Shown here: piece by piece, positions 17,069 to 26,536 of the stretch
Numbering within the stretch: the stretch's first letter is position 1
How the letters are laid out: the number at the start of each line of letters is the position of its first letter
Source of the DNA: Paenibacillus sp. ACRRX
GTDB lineage: Bacteria > Bacillota > Bacilli > Paenibacillales > Paenibacillaceae
DNA: 64,000 nucleotides
Direction: 5' to 3'
NCBI RefSeq assembly: GCF_022346885.1
Contig: NZ_JAKRNK010000005.1
Coordinates: forward strand, 248,001-312,000
The notes under the pieces: model-generated
The model's database searches: none
Told to the model about the DNA's origin: nothing
The model's input: only the letters and a program-made list of their open reading frames with translations
Program-made: the position numbers and the translations under genes

Positions 17069-17695
17069 ATGCATACATTTGAAACTATTGTTAAAGATCG
17101 TCGTTCCGCGAATAAATTTAAGACTGATGTTGAAATTAACAGGCAGGATTTTGAAGACATCTTTTCATTAACCAAGTATGCACCTTCTGCCTTTAATCTG
17201 CAGCACACACGTTACATTGCTGTTACAGACCGCGAGAAGCTGGATCAAATATATGAAGCTGCCAACAAACAATATAAAGTCAAAACGGCTTCGGCCGCTA
17301 TACTTGTGCTCGGGGACACGCAAGCGCACAAGCAGGCTGCCAGCATTTATGAAGGCATGCTGCACCTTGGGATATGGACGAAACAAGAGTACGATATGAA
17401 CGTAGAGAGCACGACGCAATTCTATGAGCAAAGAGGCGAAGCATTCCAACGCGAAGACGCTATTCGCAATGCAAGTCTGTCAGCCATGCAGCTAATGCTC
17501 ATTGCCAAGGACAAAGGCTGGGATACTTGCCCGATGATTGGCTTTGATCCTGAGCTCATGCGTTCCATTCTGAGTGTGCCGGATACCCATGTGCCCGTCA
17601 TGTTGATTACAATTGGTAAAGAAGATACCTCCAGCCGCAGACCACGTGGATACCGCAAACCCGTTGGGGAGTATGTCAGCTATAATGCTTTCTGA
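17069..17695 (+). CDS. Nitroreductase family protein (YodC/MhqN-like)
   Basis: 208 residues of the FMN-dependent nitroreductase fold. Recognised segments are RRSANKF at the N-terminus (FMN phosphate binding), KYAPSAFNLQHTRYIAV, NASLSAMQLMLIAKDKGWDTCPMIG-type central helix and RGYRKPVGEYV near the end. The pattern closely follows B. subtilis MhqN/YodC, an NAD(P)H nitroreductase induced by quinones. AGGAG lies upstream of the ATG. It is monocistronic with its own terminator. Regulation by a quinone-sensing repressor is possible, but I see no convincing operator. Confidence 0.88.
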   Translation: MHTFETIVKDRRSANKFKTDVEINRQDFEDIFSLTKYAPSAFNLQHTRYIAVTDREKLDQIYEAANKQYKVKTASAAILVLGDTQAHKQAASIYEGMLHLGIWTKQEYDMNVESTTQFYEQRGEAFQREDAIRNASLSAMQLMLIAKDKGWDTCPMIGFDPELMRSILSVPDTHVPVMLITIGKEDTSSRRPRGYRKPVGEYVSYNAF

Positions 17696-17743
17696 GCCCA
17701 CCAGGATCACAGTTATAAGTAAGCTGATCGATCTGTAATTCAT

Positions 17744-17796
17744 AAAGGCTGCCCGCAGTTCATTCTTCATGAATAAATTGCGGGCAGCCTTTTATG
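17744..17796. terminator. Strong terminator after the nitroreductase gene
   Basis: AAAGGCTGCCCGCA pairs perfectly with TGCGGGCAGCCTTT (14 pairs), followed by T residues on the plus strand. The A tract on the left gives a possible terminator in the other direction as well. Confidence 0.88.
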
Positions 17797-17880
17797 CAGC
17801 AGTATGCTATTGGGTTAGGAAGGTCGATTAGTTCATGCCTTAAGAAGTGAATCTAGGCTGCTCTTCTGGGAAACCAAAGC

Positions 17881-18588
17881 TTACATTCTGCGCGCCACAT
17901 CGGAAAAGTAGAACTTGTCCAGACGATGTCGTGATTCCGTATATTCAAACTGTGTGCCATCATATAAATACGTAAAATTTTTGACGACTACAACATAGTC
18001 TGTGCCATTCAAATCCAGATATCTGCGATCGTCGTCCCCACACGGCTGAACCTCTATGACACGATGCGCATAGCTGATCTGCAAACGAAGCTGCTGTTCA
18101 ATGTATGCATAAATGGAGTCTTCCGCAATCTCTTTGGTCAGCCCGCTTATCATATCGGTCACAAAATAATTGATGTCTAGTATGACATTCTCATTTTCCG
18201 TCCGTCTGACTCGCTTGATCAAATGCAGATCTGTCTTTGACTTCACGCCAAGCAGCTTGGCTGTCTCCCGATCTGCCTTAAGATGTAATATCTCTTTTAC
18301 ATGAGTCGTAAAGCCGCGCTTTAACCGTTCATTCGCTTCCTTGAAGCTGACAATTCCGCCAAAGCTAAGCTCGATATTTTTCTTGCGGGTGACATACACA
18401 CCTTTGCCGTGTATCTTCTGGACGTAGCCGCGTTCCTGAAGCAGATCCACGGCTTTGCGCACCGTACCGCGACTCGCCGCGTAGCCCTCCATCAATTCTG
18501 TCTCCGATGGAATCTTGACACCATCTTTCCACTTTCCATTCTCGATATGTTGAATAATTTCATCCATAATATGTTCGTACTTGCTCAC
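17881..18588 (-). CDS. treR: Trehalose operon transcriptional repressor, GntR family
   Basis: 235 residues. The N-terminal winged helix (YEHIMDEIIQHIENGKW, IPSETELMEGYAASRGTVRKAVDLL) is of the GntR/HutC type, and the C-terminal UTRA domain binds the effector, trehalose-6-phosphate in known TreR proteins. The GTG at 18588 is eight bases after GAGGG, while the earlier in-frame TTG has no ribosome binding site. It is the last gene of treP-treC-treR, the same order as in B. subtilis. Its likely operators lie upstream of treP at about 22187-22228. Confidence 0.92.
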   Translation of the reverse strand: MSKYEHIMDEIIQHIENGKWKDGVKIPSETELMEGYAASRGTVRKAVDLLQERGYVQKIHGKGVYVTRKKNIELSFGGIVSFKEANERLKRGFTTHVKEILHLKADRETAKLLGVKSKTDLHLIKRVRRTENENVILDINYFVTDMISGLTKEIAEDSIYAYIEQQLRLQISYAHRVIEVQPCGDDDRRYLDLNGTDYVVVVKNFTYLYDGTQFEYTESRHRLDKFYFSDVARRM

Positions 18589-18666
18589 GACGTCATCCCT
18601 CGTTCCTGCCAACGTTCTGGTTGGAACTATCGTATCATACTCCTGCCGTCCGAATCATCTGCCCCG

Positions 18667-20436
18667 TTATTTTTTAAGATAATACACAACGGATTCATAA
18701 GGTCTTAAATTTATTTGTCCTAAGCATGAAGCCTCTTCTCCTGGTGCTGTATCCGCATGTTCGTAATTGCTCAGCAGCATTTCGCAGCCCCAACCAACAT
18801 ACAAGTCCTTCACCTTTTCATCCAGTGTAAAAGAAACCGACTTGCCGTAGTAATTGTTAAGCACGATCAGCGCTTCGTGCTCCATCACTCTTGCATATGC
18901 CCATACTTGCTTGTCGTTCTGGTCCAAACGTTCGTATCTCCCCATCGTAATGACAGGCATCTCGTGACGCAGCTGAATGAGCTTCTGATAGTAATAAAAG
19001 ACAGAATCAGGCCGTAAGAGCGCGTTCTTTGCGTTTACATCTTTATAATTCGACGCTGCTTGAATCCACGGCTCGTGATCAGAGAAACCAGCATACTCCG
19101 AATCGTCCCATTGCATGGGGGTACGAGAGTTGTCACGCGACTTCTGCTGAATGGCGGCCATCAGTTCATGAAGCGGTATCCCCTCTTTACGTTTCAGATC
19201 GAATATATTCAACGTCTCCACGTCACGATAATCTTCAATACATTCAAACTTCGGATTGGTCATCCCAATCTCTTCACCCTGATAAATATAAGGTGTGCCC
19301 TGAAGCATGTGCAGTGAAGTAGCCAGCATCTTGGCTGACAGCTCTCGGTATTCACCATCGTCCCCAAAGCGGGATACGATGCGCGGCTGGTCATGATTAC
19401 ACCAGAACAGCGCGTTCCAACCTCCGCCTGCATACATGCCTTCCTGCCACTCGGACATAATCTGCTTTAATTGCTCAAAGTCAAACTCTGCCTGCGACCA
19501 TTTCTCTCCATTTGGGTAATCCACCTTTAAATGATGGAAGCTGAACGTCATAGAGAGTTCGCCGCGCACAGGATTTGAGTATTTAATGCAGCTATCTATC
19601 GACGTGGAGGACATCTCTCCGACCGTTAATAGGTCCTTGCCGGCAAACACCTCACGGTTCATTTCCTGTAAATATTCGTGCACGCGTGGTCCATCTGTAT
19701 AATATTTGCGCCCATCTCCAACCGTTCCATCTGAGCCGATGTCATCTGGAAATGCCTGATCTTTGGAGATGAGATTAATAACGTCCAGCCGGAAGCCCGT
19801 CACACCCTTCTTCACCCAAAAGCGCATCATCTCATACACATCACGGCGAAGCTCTTCATTTTCCCAGTTTAAGTCGGCTTGTGAGGTATCAAACAAATGC
19901 AAATAATGCTGACCCGAGACTTCGTCATGTGCCCATGCCGAGCCGCCGAACTTGGACTGCCATTGGTTGGGCTCATCCTGCCAGATGTAGTACTCGCGAT
20001 AAGGCCCCGCCTGATCTTTAATCGCCTCACGGAACCAATGGTGATCCGTAGAAGTGTGATTCACTACAATATCAAGCATAATTCGAATACCACGCTGCTC
20101 CGCCTCTGCCACCAAACGTTCAAAATCGGCCATCGTGCCATAGCTCTCATCAATCGCGAAGTAGTCGCTGACATCATATCCGTTGTCCCGCTGCGGCGAC
20201 TTGTATATCGGCGTAAGCCAGATATAATCCACGCCAAGCTGCTTTAAGTAGTCAAGCTTCATCGTCACACCGTTTAAATCGCCCGTCGCTTGTCCATTGC
20301 TGCTCTTAAAACTCTTAGGGTAGATTTGATACACAACCGACTTGCGCCATTCATCCATCGCCCACGCTTCCTTATGATCAGAACCTGTTACCCGGTCCGT
20401 TGACAGTTGTTGTTTCTCGCTCTGCATGCAGTCCAT
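18667..20436 (-). CDS. treC: Alpha,alpha-phosphotrehalase (trehalose-6-phosphate hydrolase), GH13
   Basis: 589 residues. It cleaves trehalose-6-phosphate to glucose and glucose-6-phosphate in the cytoplasm. GH13 regions are all visible: DIVVNH (region I), GFRLDVINL with the catalytic Asp (region II), GEMSST with the acid/base Glu (region III) and NHDQPR (region IV). The sequence has about 26 additional residues before the usual WRKSVVYQIYPKSF start. The ATG at 20436 is eight bases after AGGAGT, so the extension appears genuine, although an internal ATG just before DEWRKS would give the standard length. Second gene of the tre operon. In B. subtilis the equivalent gene is named treA. Confidence 0.95.
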   Translation of the reverse strand: MDCMQSEKQQLSTDRVTGSDHKEAWAMDEWRKSVVYQIYPKSFKSSNGQATGDLNGVTMKLDYLKQLGVDYIWLTPIYKSPQRDNGYDVSDYFAIDESYGTMADFERLVAEAEQRGIRIMLDIVVNHTSTDHHWFREAIKDQAGPYREYYIWQDEPNQWQSKFGGSAWAHDEVSGQHYLHLFDTSQADLNWENEELRRDVYEMMRFWVKKGVTGFRLDVINLISKDQAFPDDIGSDGTVGDGRKYYTDGPRVHEYLQEMNREVFAGKDLLTVGEMSSTSIDSCIKYSNPVRGELSMTFSFHHLKVDYPNGEKWSQAEFDFEQLKQIMSEWQEGMYAGGGWNALFWCNHDQPRIVSRFGDDGEYRELSAKMLATSLHMLQGTPYIYQGEEIGMTNPKFECIEDYRDVETLNIFDLKRKEGIPLHELMAAIQQKSRDNSRTPMQWDDSEYAGFSDHEPWIQAASNYKDVNAKNALLRPDSVFYYYQKLIQLRHEMPVITMGRYERLDQNDKQVWAYARVMEHEALIVLNNYYGKSVSFTLDEKVKDLYVGWGCEMLLSNYEHADTAPGEEASCLGQINLRPYESVVYYLKK

Positions 20437-20479
20437 ATCCGGTCACTCCTATCTCTATACTTATCCATTTATCGGAGAC

Positions 20480-20662
20480 GATAAGGTTTCCCTCACGTTC
20501 CGACCTTATCTATATTTGGTGATGTTCAAGTCATAACGGTTCAAGTCTATATTCCTATAACGCAATTAAGCGTTGATCAACTGACATGCACCCACTTGTA
20601 CCCTATCCCTCTAACAAAAGGGGCTATCCCTCATTTCCTGCGACACTTTCGGGACAGCCTAT
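20480..20662 (-). other. treP-treC intercistronic region with two hairpins
   Basis: The 244 bases between treP and treC hold two inverted repeats: GATAAGG with CCTTATC (20480-20510) and an imperfect GGCTgTCCC/GGGAtAGCC pair followed on the minus strand by CCTTTT (about 20619-20662). The second could act as a partial terminator or RNA-processing site that sets the treP:treC ratio. This is inference from shape only. Confidence 0.4.
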
Positions 20663-20680
20663 AATGAAACAGAACGTGTA

Positions 20681-22117
20681 TTATGCCTTATTGTTTAAAC
20701 GTTTGGAACGTGACAGTACAAAGGTCATTACGACTGGGATAACAACGGCAATCACCATGCCGACAAAGAAGCTGGCCATGGAATTTGGCATAATTGAGAT
20801 AAATGCCGGCAGTCCGCCAACCCCAATTGCAGGCGCCAGTACGTCATTGAGCGTAATAAATATGGCGGCTGTCGCCGATCCGATAATCGCCGCATAAAAC
20901 GGATATTTATTCGACAAGTTGACCCCAAACATCGCTGGCTCCGTGATGCCGAAGTAGGCGGACAAAGCAGACGTCGACGCCATGCTCTTGTCATTCTGCT
21001 TCTTCGAGATCCAGAACATTGCCAGTGCTGCGCTGCCTTGTGCAATATTAGAAAGGGCAATCATCGGCCAAATAAATGTGCCGCCATTCTGTGTGATCAA
21101 CTGAAGGTCAATCGCGATAAACATGTGATGCATTCCCGTTATTACTAACGGCGCATAAAGAGCGCCGAACAACAATGCGCCTAATACCGGAGCAAAATCA
21201 AATACGTATACGATTCCGTCCGCGAGCAAGTTACCGATATGTCTTGTTACAGGACCGATAACGCCGAGGGCGAGTACACCTGTAACAACAATTGAGGTAA
21301 TCGGTACGACAAGCAGCTGAATCGCACTTGGTACACGTTTCTTTAACCATAGTTCTACTTTGCTTAATACATAAGCCGCCACTAAGATCGGCAATATTTG
21401 TCCTTGGTAACCTACTTTTTCAATAGAAAACCATCCTAAAATATCAAAATAGGGCAATTTAGCTCCATCTAGACCTGCTGCTGCTTGACCATAGTTCCAT
21501 GCATTAAGCAAATCGGGATGAACTAGCAGCAGTCCAAGTACGATACCAAGAATCTCGCTGCCGCCAAACCGTTTGGTTGCCGACCATCCGACCAAAGCCG
21601 GCAAAAATACAAATGACGTGTTCGCCATCATATTAATGAGGTCCCATACCCCTTGTAAATTCGGATACACTTCAAGCAGGTTCTTACCTGCAAAGAAGAG
21701 ATCCTTGGCACCAATCAAGTTGTTTAGCCCCATCAGGAGACCTGCGGTAATAATGGCCGGTAAAATAGGCATAAACACATCAGAGAATATCTTGACTAGC
21801 TTCTGGAGCGGGTTCAGCTTCTTTGATCCCATTTCTTTCACGTCTGCTACTGTCGCTGACTTCATCTGTGTAAGTGCGATTAATTCAGCATACACACGTT
21901 CCACTTCGACAGGTCCAATCACGACTTGGAATACGCCGGCATTCATAAACGCACCCTTCACCAGTGAAACCGATTGCAACTGTTCCAATTGAACCTGCGA
22001 CTCGTCTTTAAGTGCAATACGCAGCCGTGTCACGCAATGCGCGGCTTGTTCAATGTTGTCTTTGCCACCAAGATACTCTATGACTTGCTCAGCCGTCTCA
22101 CGGTAATTTTTCCCCAT
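20681..22117 (-). CDS. treP: PTS trehalose transporter subunit EIIBC
   Basis: 478 residues. It imports trehalose and phosphorylates it to trehalose-6-phosphate. The EIIB domain (1-90) carries the phospho-acceptor cysteine in AAHCVTRLRI, and the EIIC domain (about 110-475) has ten or so membrane helices with the loop GITEPAMFGVNLSNKYPF. No EIIA domain is fused and none is nearby, so phosphate must come from an EIIA encoded elsewhere, as in B. subtilis. The ATG at 22117 is nine bases after AGGAG; in-frame ATGs upstream overlap the ribosome binding site. First gene of the tre operon. Confidence 0.95.
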   Translation of the reverse strand: MGKNYRETAEQVIEYLGGKDNIEQAAHCVTRLRIALKDESQVQLEQLQSVSLVKGAFMNAGVFQVVIGPVEVERVYAELIALTQMKSATVADVKEMGSKKLNPLQKLVKIFSDVFMPILPAIITAGLLMGLNNLIGAKDLFFAGKNLLEVYPNLQGVWDLINMMANTSFVFLPALVGWSATKRFGGSEILGIVLGLLLVHPDLLNAWNYGQAAAGLDGAKLPYFDILGWFSIEKVGYQGQILPILVAAYVLSKVELWLKKRVPSAIQLLVVPITSIVVTGVLALGVIGPVTRHIGNLLADGIVYVFDFAPVLGALLFGALYAPLVITGMHHMFIAIDLQLITQNGGTFIWPMIALSNIAQGSAALAMFWISKKQNDKSMASTSALSAYFGITEPAMFGVNLSNKYPFYAAIIGSATAAIFITLNDVLAPAIGVGGLPAFISIMPNSMASFFVGMVIAVVIPVVMTFVLSRSKRLNNKA

Positions 22118-22161
22118 TGATGTCATCTCCTCTTCCATTCCCCGCTTGTAGCAACAGCTAG

Positions 22162-22177
22162 CTGTTACCGCTTACAA
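22162..22177 (-). promoter_or_regulatory. Candidate cre (CcpA) site in the tre leader
   Basis: TTGTAAGCGGTAACAG on the minus strand matches the degenerate cre consensus WTGNAANCGNWNNCWW at 15 of 16 positions. It overlaps the expected transcription start of treP, a classic position for CcpA repression. Confidence 0.6.
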
Positions 22178-22181
22178 GGAA

Positions 22182-22210
22182 ATATTAACTCGTATATACG
22201 TGTTTGTCAA
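22182..22210 (-). promoter_or_regulatory. Predicted sigma-A promoter of the tre operon
   Basis: TTGACA (22210-22205), a 17-base spacer and TAATAT (22187-22182) on the minus strand. The spacer contains a TreR-like operator. Confidence 0.7.
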
Positions 22211-22228
22211 CACTTATATATACGAGTT
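22187..22228. promoter_or_regulatory. Paired TreR-like operators
   Basis: AACTCGTATATA (22187-22198) and its exact inverted copy TATATACGAGTT (22217-22228) flank the -35 element. Each is the core of an imperfect palindrome (CGTATATACG at 22191-22200; ACTTATATATACGAGT at about 22213-22228). They resemble the TreR operator type with central TATATA. One site lies within the promoter spacer and one just upstream of the -35. Confidence 0.7.
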
Positions 22229-22327
22229 GTCAAAGTTTGAATTTCACTTAGAACAAACAATGCTGCGTCACATCGATCAACTATCAATCCCTACCCTCAT
22301 TTATGCATAGGTTATGTCTTTTATACA

Positions 22328-22384
22328 CAAAAACACCCTGCTTGTAATCATAAATGAGCTTCTCATTTACAATTCAGCAAGGTG
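22328..22384 (-). terminator. Terminator of the VOC protein gene
   Basis: On the minus strand an imperfect long hairpin (CACC...GGGTG outer pairs, TAAATGAG/CTCATTTA inner pairs) is followed by TTTTTG. Confidence 0.7.
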
Positions 22385-22410
22385 TTATCGCTGTATTTCC
22401 TTATGATGGA

Positions 22411-23262
22411 TTACATTGTTCGCAGCTCAATTCTGCTACCCGTCGGATCGATTATAGTCGGATGCAAAGCGGAAGTGTCTACCGGGATACCAAGCTGCTG
22501 CAGCCGGGATACCGTCTGGTTCAGTACTGCTAAGTCTGGAAACAATAACGAGTACAGATACAACCCTGTGCTATTTGCAGGTGGTCGTTCCGTTCCGGCC
22601 CAAGTATTCAAACCAATATGGTGATGATATCCGCCAGCACCAATAAACAGCGCATGATCAGCCATGCTCATCTCGATCTTAAATCCCAGCTGTCCAACGA
22701 AGAAACGGTCTGCTTCCTTCAGGTTGCCAACGTGCAGGTGAATATGACCTATGATTGTCTGCTCCGGCAGGCCGAGCCATGATTCGTTTCCTTCAGCAGC
22801 ACGAAGCAGGTCCTCTACTTGAAGTGCCTCAGTCGTGCCCACCTGTTCCACTCTGCCCTCCCAGTCTGAACGAGGACGATCCGCATAGATTTCAATGCCA
22901 TTTCCTTCTGGATCACTTAAATACAAAGCTTCGCTGAAGCCATGATCCGAAGCTCCCTGCATAGGCGTCTTCTGCTCCGCCAAGTGTAATAGTGCCCGGG
23001 CCAGATCAGCACGTTCCGGCAGCAGTATGGCAAAATGGTACAGCCCTGTCGTCCGCTGTGGTTTTAATATAAGGCCCTCGCGCTGCTCCAGAACAAGCAA
23101 CGGCTTACGGCCATCAGCTGTAAAGGTTACTTTTTGTGCATGTTGTTCGGCAATTTTAAAACCAATGACATCTCGGTAAAAGCGCGTCATGTTTTCCAAA
23201 TCAGCAACGAGCAAGTGCACATGACCTATCATTACTTTGGGATGAATAGATACTGTCATCAT
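22411..23262 (-). CDS. Two-module VOC metalloprotein, CatE-like (catechol 2,3-dioxygenase family)
   Basis: 283 residues made of two vicinal-oxygen-chelate modules. The first has metal-ligand candidates His in GHVHLLV, His in TTGLYHFAI and Glu in GNGIEIYAD. The second begins with GHIHLHVGNL and has GGYHHHIGLNTW and GSRIELR. This is the layout of Firmicute CatE-type extradiol dioxygenases, which open catechol rings; another glyoxalase-like function cannot be excluded. AAGGAGG lies six bases before the ATG. It has a strong own promoter and terminator. Confidence 0.85.
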   Translation of the reverse strand: MMTVSIHPKVMIGHVHLLVADLENMTRFYRDVIGFKIAEQHAQKVTFTADGRKPLLVLEQREGLILKPQRTTGLYHFAILLPERADLARALLHLAEQKTPMQGASDHGFSEALYLSDPEGNGIEIYADRPRSDWEGRVEQVGTTEALQVEDLLRAAEGNESWLGLPEQTIIGHIHLHVGNLKEADRFFVGQLGFKIEMSMADHALFIGAGGYHHHIGLNTWAGTERPPANSTGLYLYSLLFPDLAVLNQTVSRLQQLGIPVDTSALHPTIIDPTGSRIELRTM

Positions 23263-23391
23263 ATTGTGCCTCCTTTTAATAGCTATATAGTCATTATGCT
23301 TCCGTCAATACGCTAAGGCTTCATCACTTCTAAATCAGGGTGCATGAGGAATAATTAATTATCAAATTATTCTAGTTACTTTTTGTTAGTT

Positions 23392-23420
23392 AGTATACAT
23401 TAGTTATTTTACTGTGTCAA
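23392..23420 (-). promoter_or_regulatory. Predicted sigma-A promoter of the VOC gene
   Basis: TTGACA (23420-23415), 17 bases and TATACT (23397-23392) on the minus strand, close to consensus. Confidence 0.75.
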
Positions 23421-23446
23421 ATCAATTGTCCTTTTCTGTACATTTT

Positions 23447-23475
23447 TTGGCATTTCTGACGAATAAGATTATAAT
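23447..23475 (+). promoter_or_regulatory. Predicted sigma-A promoter of the glycerophosphodiesterase gene
   Basis: TTGGCA (23447-23452), 17 bases and TATAAT (23470-23475), 48 bases before the start codon. Confidence 0.75.
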
Positions 23476-23522
23476 GAGGTTATATTTATAGAAATTAAAA
23501 TAATGAGGGACTGTATCTATTC

Positions 23523-25358
23523 ATGGCGAGATTAAGTAACAAAAACAAACGCCCTCGTTTCCAAATGACGCGAGAATTGTTTCGTGTATGGAAACATGCG
23601 GGTCGTTCTTTTATTTTGTTTGAGCTTGCATACAAGCTTCTGACGATTGGGCTGTTTGTCCCTTTTTTATCGATCCTTTTTAATAAAATATTGGATCTTG
23701 GCGGCTTCCAGGCTGCGGCTAATCATGATCTGCTTCGATTTGTGTTCAGCCGCTACGGGTTGTTAAGTCTGATTGTGTTGGCTCCGCTTGCTTTTATAAT
23801 CATCTATACCGAGTTTGCGGTACTGACCTATATTGCGTATTACGGTATACAGGGGCAGCGTGCACGTATTCGTGCCGTCTTGCTCCAAGTAATATCTCGA
23901 CTGCCCAGGCTGCTTGGAATTGGTAGTATCGGAGCGGCGGGATATTTATTATTGTTGTTTCCACTGCTTGATATCGGATTCGGAGCTTCGCTGCTGCCAA
24001 GCATTAGAGTGCCCAACTTTGTTACCGGCGAATTGATGAAAAGTTTATGGGGTCTTGCTGTTCTTGGTGTATTTCTGACTGTCGTGGTGCTATTCAATCT
24101 GCTGTGCATGTATGCCCTGCCTATTTTAGTATTAGAACGCAACGGACGTTTCTGGACTACCTTCAAGAAGAGCAGCCGTATGTTCTGGCGCAGCAAATGG
24201 ACACTGCTTCTAACGACTCTGGAATGGCTGGTCTTTGGCATTATTGGAATCATTATTGTATTCTTGCTGCTGATCGGTATTATTGTTTTGCTTAGCTTGA
24301 TTTCCGAAGATTGGGCTAACGAGTTGGCTTTTGGTTTTGTCATCAGCGTCGGCGTATATGCCTTGTCATTGGTGTGGACCCCGCTGTTTATGACCAATCT
24401 GACCTGCTTATATGTCAAATTTGCCAATCCCTACGATATTGACGTCCACATCGACGGACTCGATGCCGCGCAGTGGGAACGGCGAAACGTGCAGAATCGC
24501 ACCTTCATACATCGCCATCGACGGAAATTTGCAACGTTTAGCATGCTGCTGCTGCTCACAGTAGGATGGGGAATTACGGCTACACTGACCGACTGGGGGG
24601 AGACCAAGGATGACTTTGTCATTATGGCCCACCGAGGTGACGTACGCTCCGGTGTCGAGAATACATCCGGTGCCTTCGAGGGAGCTATTCGTGCAGATGC
24701 GGACTATATTGAGCTCGACATTTTACAAACCAAAGATGAAAAGCTTGCCGTTATTCATGATACCAATTTGAAGCGGCTGTCCGGTCGCAATGTCAATGTA
24801 TATGACCTTACGCTAGCGGAACTCCAGAAGGCCACGTTAAAGCAGGATGGTTATGTGGATCGGATATCCTCACTTGATGAGGTCATCGAACAAACGAAGG
24901 GACGCATCAAGCTTAATATTGAGCTCAAGACCCACGGTCAGGAAACGTCCACCTATGCAGCGACTGTTGTAGATACGTTGCGCAGGCATAAAATTGAGTC
25001 TGAAGTTATTCTCCAGAGCCTTGATTACGACCTCGTCCTGCAGCTTAAAGCTTTAAATCCACAGCTTAAGGTTGGATATCTTATTTTTGCAACCTTTGCA
25101 GACTTGAATCGGTTTCAGTGTGATTTCTTTGTTGTTGAGGAATCGTTTGTTAACGCAAGACGAATTGCATCCGCAAAGCTGGCTCATAAACCAATATACG
25201 TATGGACAGTCAACGATGTGGAATCTGTTGAACACTTTTATACCCTTGGCGTTGATGGCATTATAACAGATATTGCAGCTGAGGCCCGTGATCAAATTAA
25301 TCTGCTCAAGCAGCCTGGGGACCGTCTTACTACGCAGACCATTGATATCGGTCAATAA
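23523..25358 (+). CDS. Membrane-anchored glycerophosphodiester phosphodiesterase
   Basis: 611 residues. The N-terminal two thirds (about 25-355) hold some six to seven hydrophobic segments of the GPDPase membrane domain type. The C-terminal GlpQ/UgpQ domain (about 365-600) has the catalytic signatures IMAHRGD, ENTSGAF, YIELDI and VIHDTNLKRLSG, and ends in VDGIITD. It should hydrolyse glycerophosphodiesters to glycerol-3-phosphate and an alcohol at the outer membrane face, so a role in lipid or lipoteichoic acid turnover is plausible. The start at 23523 is preceded by a GAGGGA sequence at a rather long distance. Confidence 0.9.
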   Translation: MARLSNKNKRPRFQMTRELFRVWKHAGRSFILFELAYKLLTIGLFVPFLSILFNKILDLGGFQAAANHDLLRFVFSRYGLLSLIVLAPLAFIIIYTEFAVLTYIAYYGIQGQRARIRAVLLQVISRLPRLLGIGSIGAAGYLLLLFPLLDIGFGASLLPSIRVPNFVTGELMKSLWGLAVLGVFLTVVVLFNLLCMYALPILVLERNGRFWTTFKKSSRMFWRSKWTLLLTTLEWLVFGIIGIIIVFLLLIGIIVLLSLISEDWANELAFGFVISVGVYALSLVWTPLFMTNLTCLYVKFANPYDIDVHIDGLDAAQWERRNVQNRTFIHRHRRKFATFSMLLLLTVGWGITATLTDWGETKDDFVIMAHRGDVRSGVENTSGAFEGAIRADADYIELDILQTKDEKLAVIHDTNLKRLSGRNVNVYDLTLAELQKATLKQDGYVDRISSLDEVIEQTKGRIKLNIELKTHGQETSTYAATVVDTLRRHKIESEVILQSLDYDLVLQLKALNPQLKVGYLIFATFADLNRFQCDFFVVEESFVNARRIASAKLAHKPIYVWTVNDVESVEHFYTLGVDGIITDIAAEARDQINLLKQPGDRLTTQTIDIGQ

Positions 25359-25437
25359 CACTACGTCTCAGATAGACCTGAGCGCGTATGGAGGACAGGT
25401 ATCCTGAAACCACGAAGAGAGGAGTGAGATATAATAA

Positions 25438-26361
25438 ATGATAACTATTCCTGAGCAATGGAAGCAGACAATTCTCTCAGTACATGATCAACAAGGAGCG
25501 CAGTGGTTGTCAGGGCTAAGGGGATTAATTGCTGCTTGTGAAGCCAAGTGGCATATACAGGCTGGTTCCCCCTATACACTCTCCTATAATTATGTTGCGC
25601 CCGCTCAACATACAGATGGGACTGCCCTTGTGCTCAAGCTCTGTATTCCTGGGCAAGAACTACGAAGTGAGCTTGCCGCGCTCGATTATTATGACGGTCA
25701 GGGCGCAACTAGACTTGTTGCGTCAGATGTAGAGCAGGGCGTGCTTTTGTTAGAGCGTGCAGCGCCTGGACAAGAGTTGAGAACGGTTCGGGATGACGAA
25801 GTCGCAACCCGAACCGCCGCCGCCGTCATTCGACGGCTGCACGAGAACAAACGCTGGGATAGGGGGGCGGTGTCCCCCTTCCTCAGCGTAGCGGATTGGG
25901 CGCAGGGGCTCGCTAAGCTGCGCCAGACGTATAACGGCGGCACTGGTCCGCTGCCGGAGCATGTCGTGCAGCAAGCCGAACGCTGCTATGCGGAGCTGCT
26001 CTCTTCCACTCGTGAGTGGAAGCTGCTGCACGGGGACCTGCATCACGGGAATATATTAGCTTCCCATCGTGAACCTTGGCTCGCAATTGACCCGAAAGGA
26101 ATCATCGGTGAGGCAGAATATGAAGTCATTCCATACTTGTTAAATGAGGTGCCTGCCAGCTTTGAAGAAGCAATTGCCGTTACAGAGCGGAGGGTGTTCA
26201 TATTCTGTGAAGAGCTTAATCTGAATCGCGAACGCTTGTTGGATTGGGCTTATGCCCATAGTGTATTATCTGCATGGTGGTTTGTAGAAGACGGGATGGA
26301 CGGGGTAGACAATGCGCTATTCAAAACATCTATTTTTGAGCAGCTTCGGCTGCAACGATAA
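25438..26361 (+). CDS. APH(6)/hydroxyurea-type phosphotransferase family protein
   Basis: 307 residues of the aminoglycoside phosphotransferase fold. LLHGDLHHGNILAS is the catalytic loop (Brenner-type HxDxxxxN) and WLAIDPKGIIGEAEYE is the metal-binding Asp motif characteristic of the streptomycin 6-kinase/hydroxyurea kinase branch. True substrate unknown; chromosomal members are often not resistance enzymes. GAGGAG lies about 13 bases before the ATG. The GC content is clearly raised around 25780-25990, unlike the neighbours, which may indicate separate ancestry or codon selection. Confidence 0.85.
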   Translation: MITIPEQWKQTILSVHDQQGAQWLSGLRGLIAACEAKWHIQAGSPYTLSYNYVAPAQHTDGTALVLKLCIPGQELRSELAALDYYDGQGATRLVASDVEQGVLLLERAAPGQELRTVRDDEVATRTAAAVIRRLHENKRWDRGAVSPFLSVADWAQGLAKLRQTYNGGTGPLPEHVVQQAERCYAELLSSTREWKLLHGDLHHGNILASHREPWLAIDPKGIIGEAEYEVIPYLLNEVPASFEEAIAVTERRVFIFCEELNLNRERLLDWAYAHSVLSAWWFVEDGMDGVDNALFKTSIFEQLRLQR

Positions 26362-26426
26362 GCAAGAGTTGTCATCTATGCTTGTCGTTTCCCATTCCCT
26401 CCGATAATCACATCTTCTAACCATAA

Positions 26427-26472
26427 AGCCCCTTCCATAAGGACCGCAGCTGCAGTCGTTATGGAAGGGGCT
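26427..26472. terminator. Bidirectional hairpin between convergent genes
   Basis: AGCCCCTTCCATAA pairs perfectly with TTATGGAAGGGGCT (14 pairs). The T tails are weak on both strands. Confidence 0.7.
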
Positions 26473-26536
26473 CTACATATTTAGAAAATGAAACTTTTGC
26501 GCATTCCATTTCCGACAACGACTATTGTCTTGTCCA

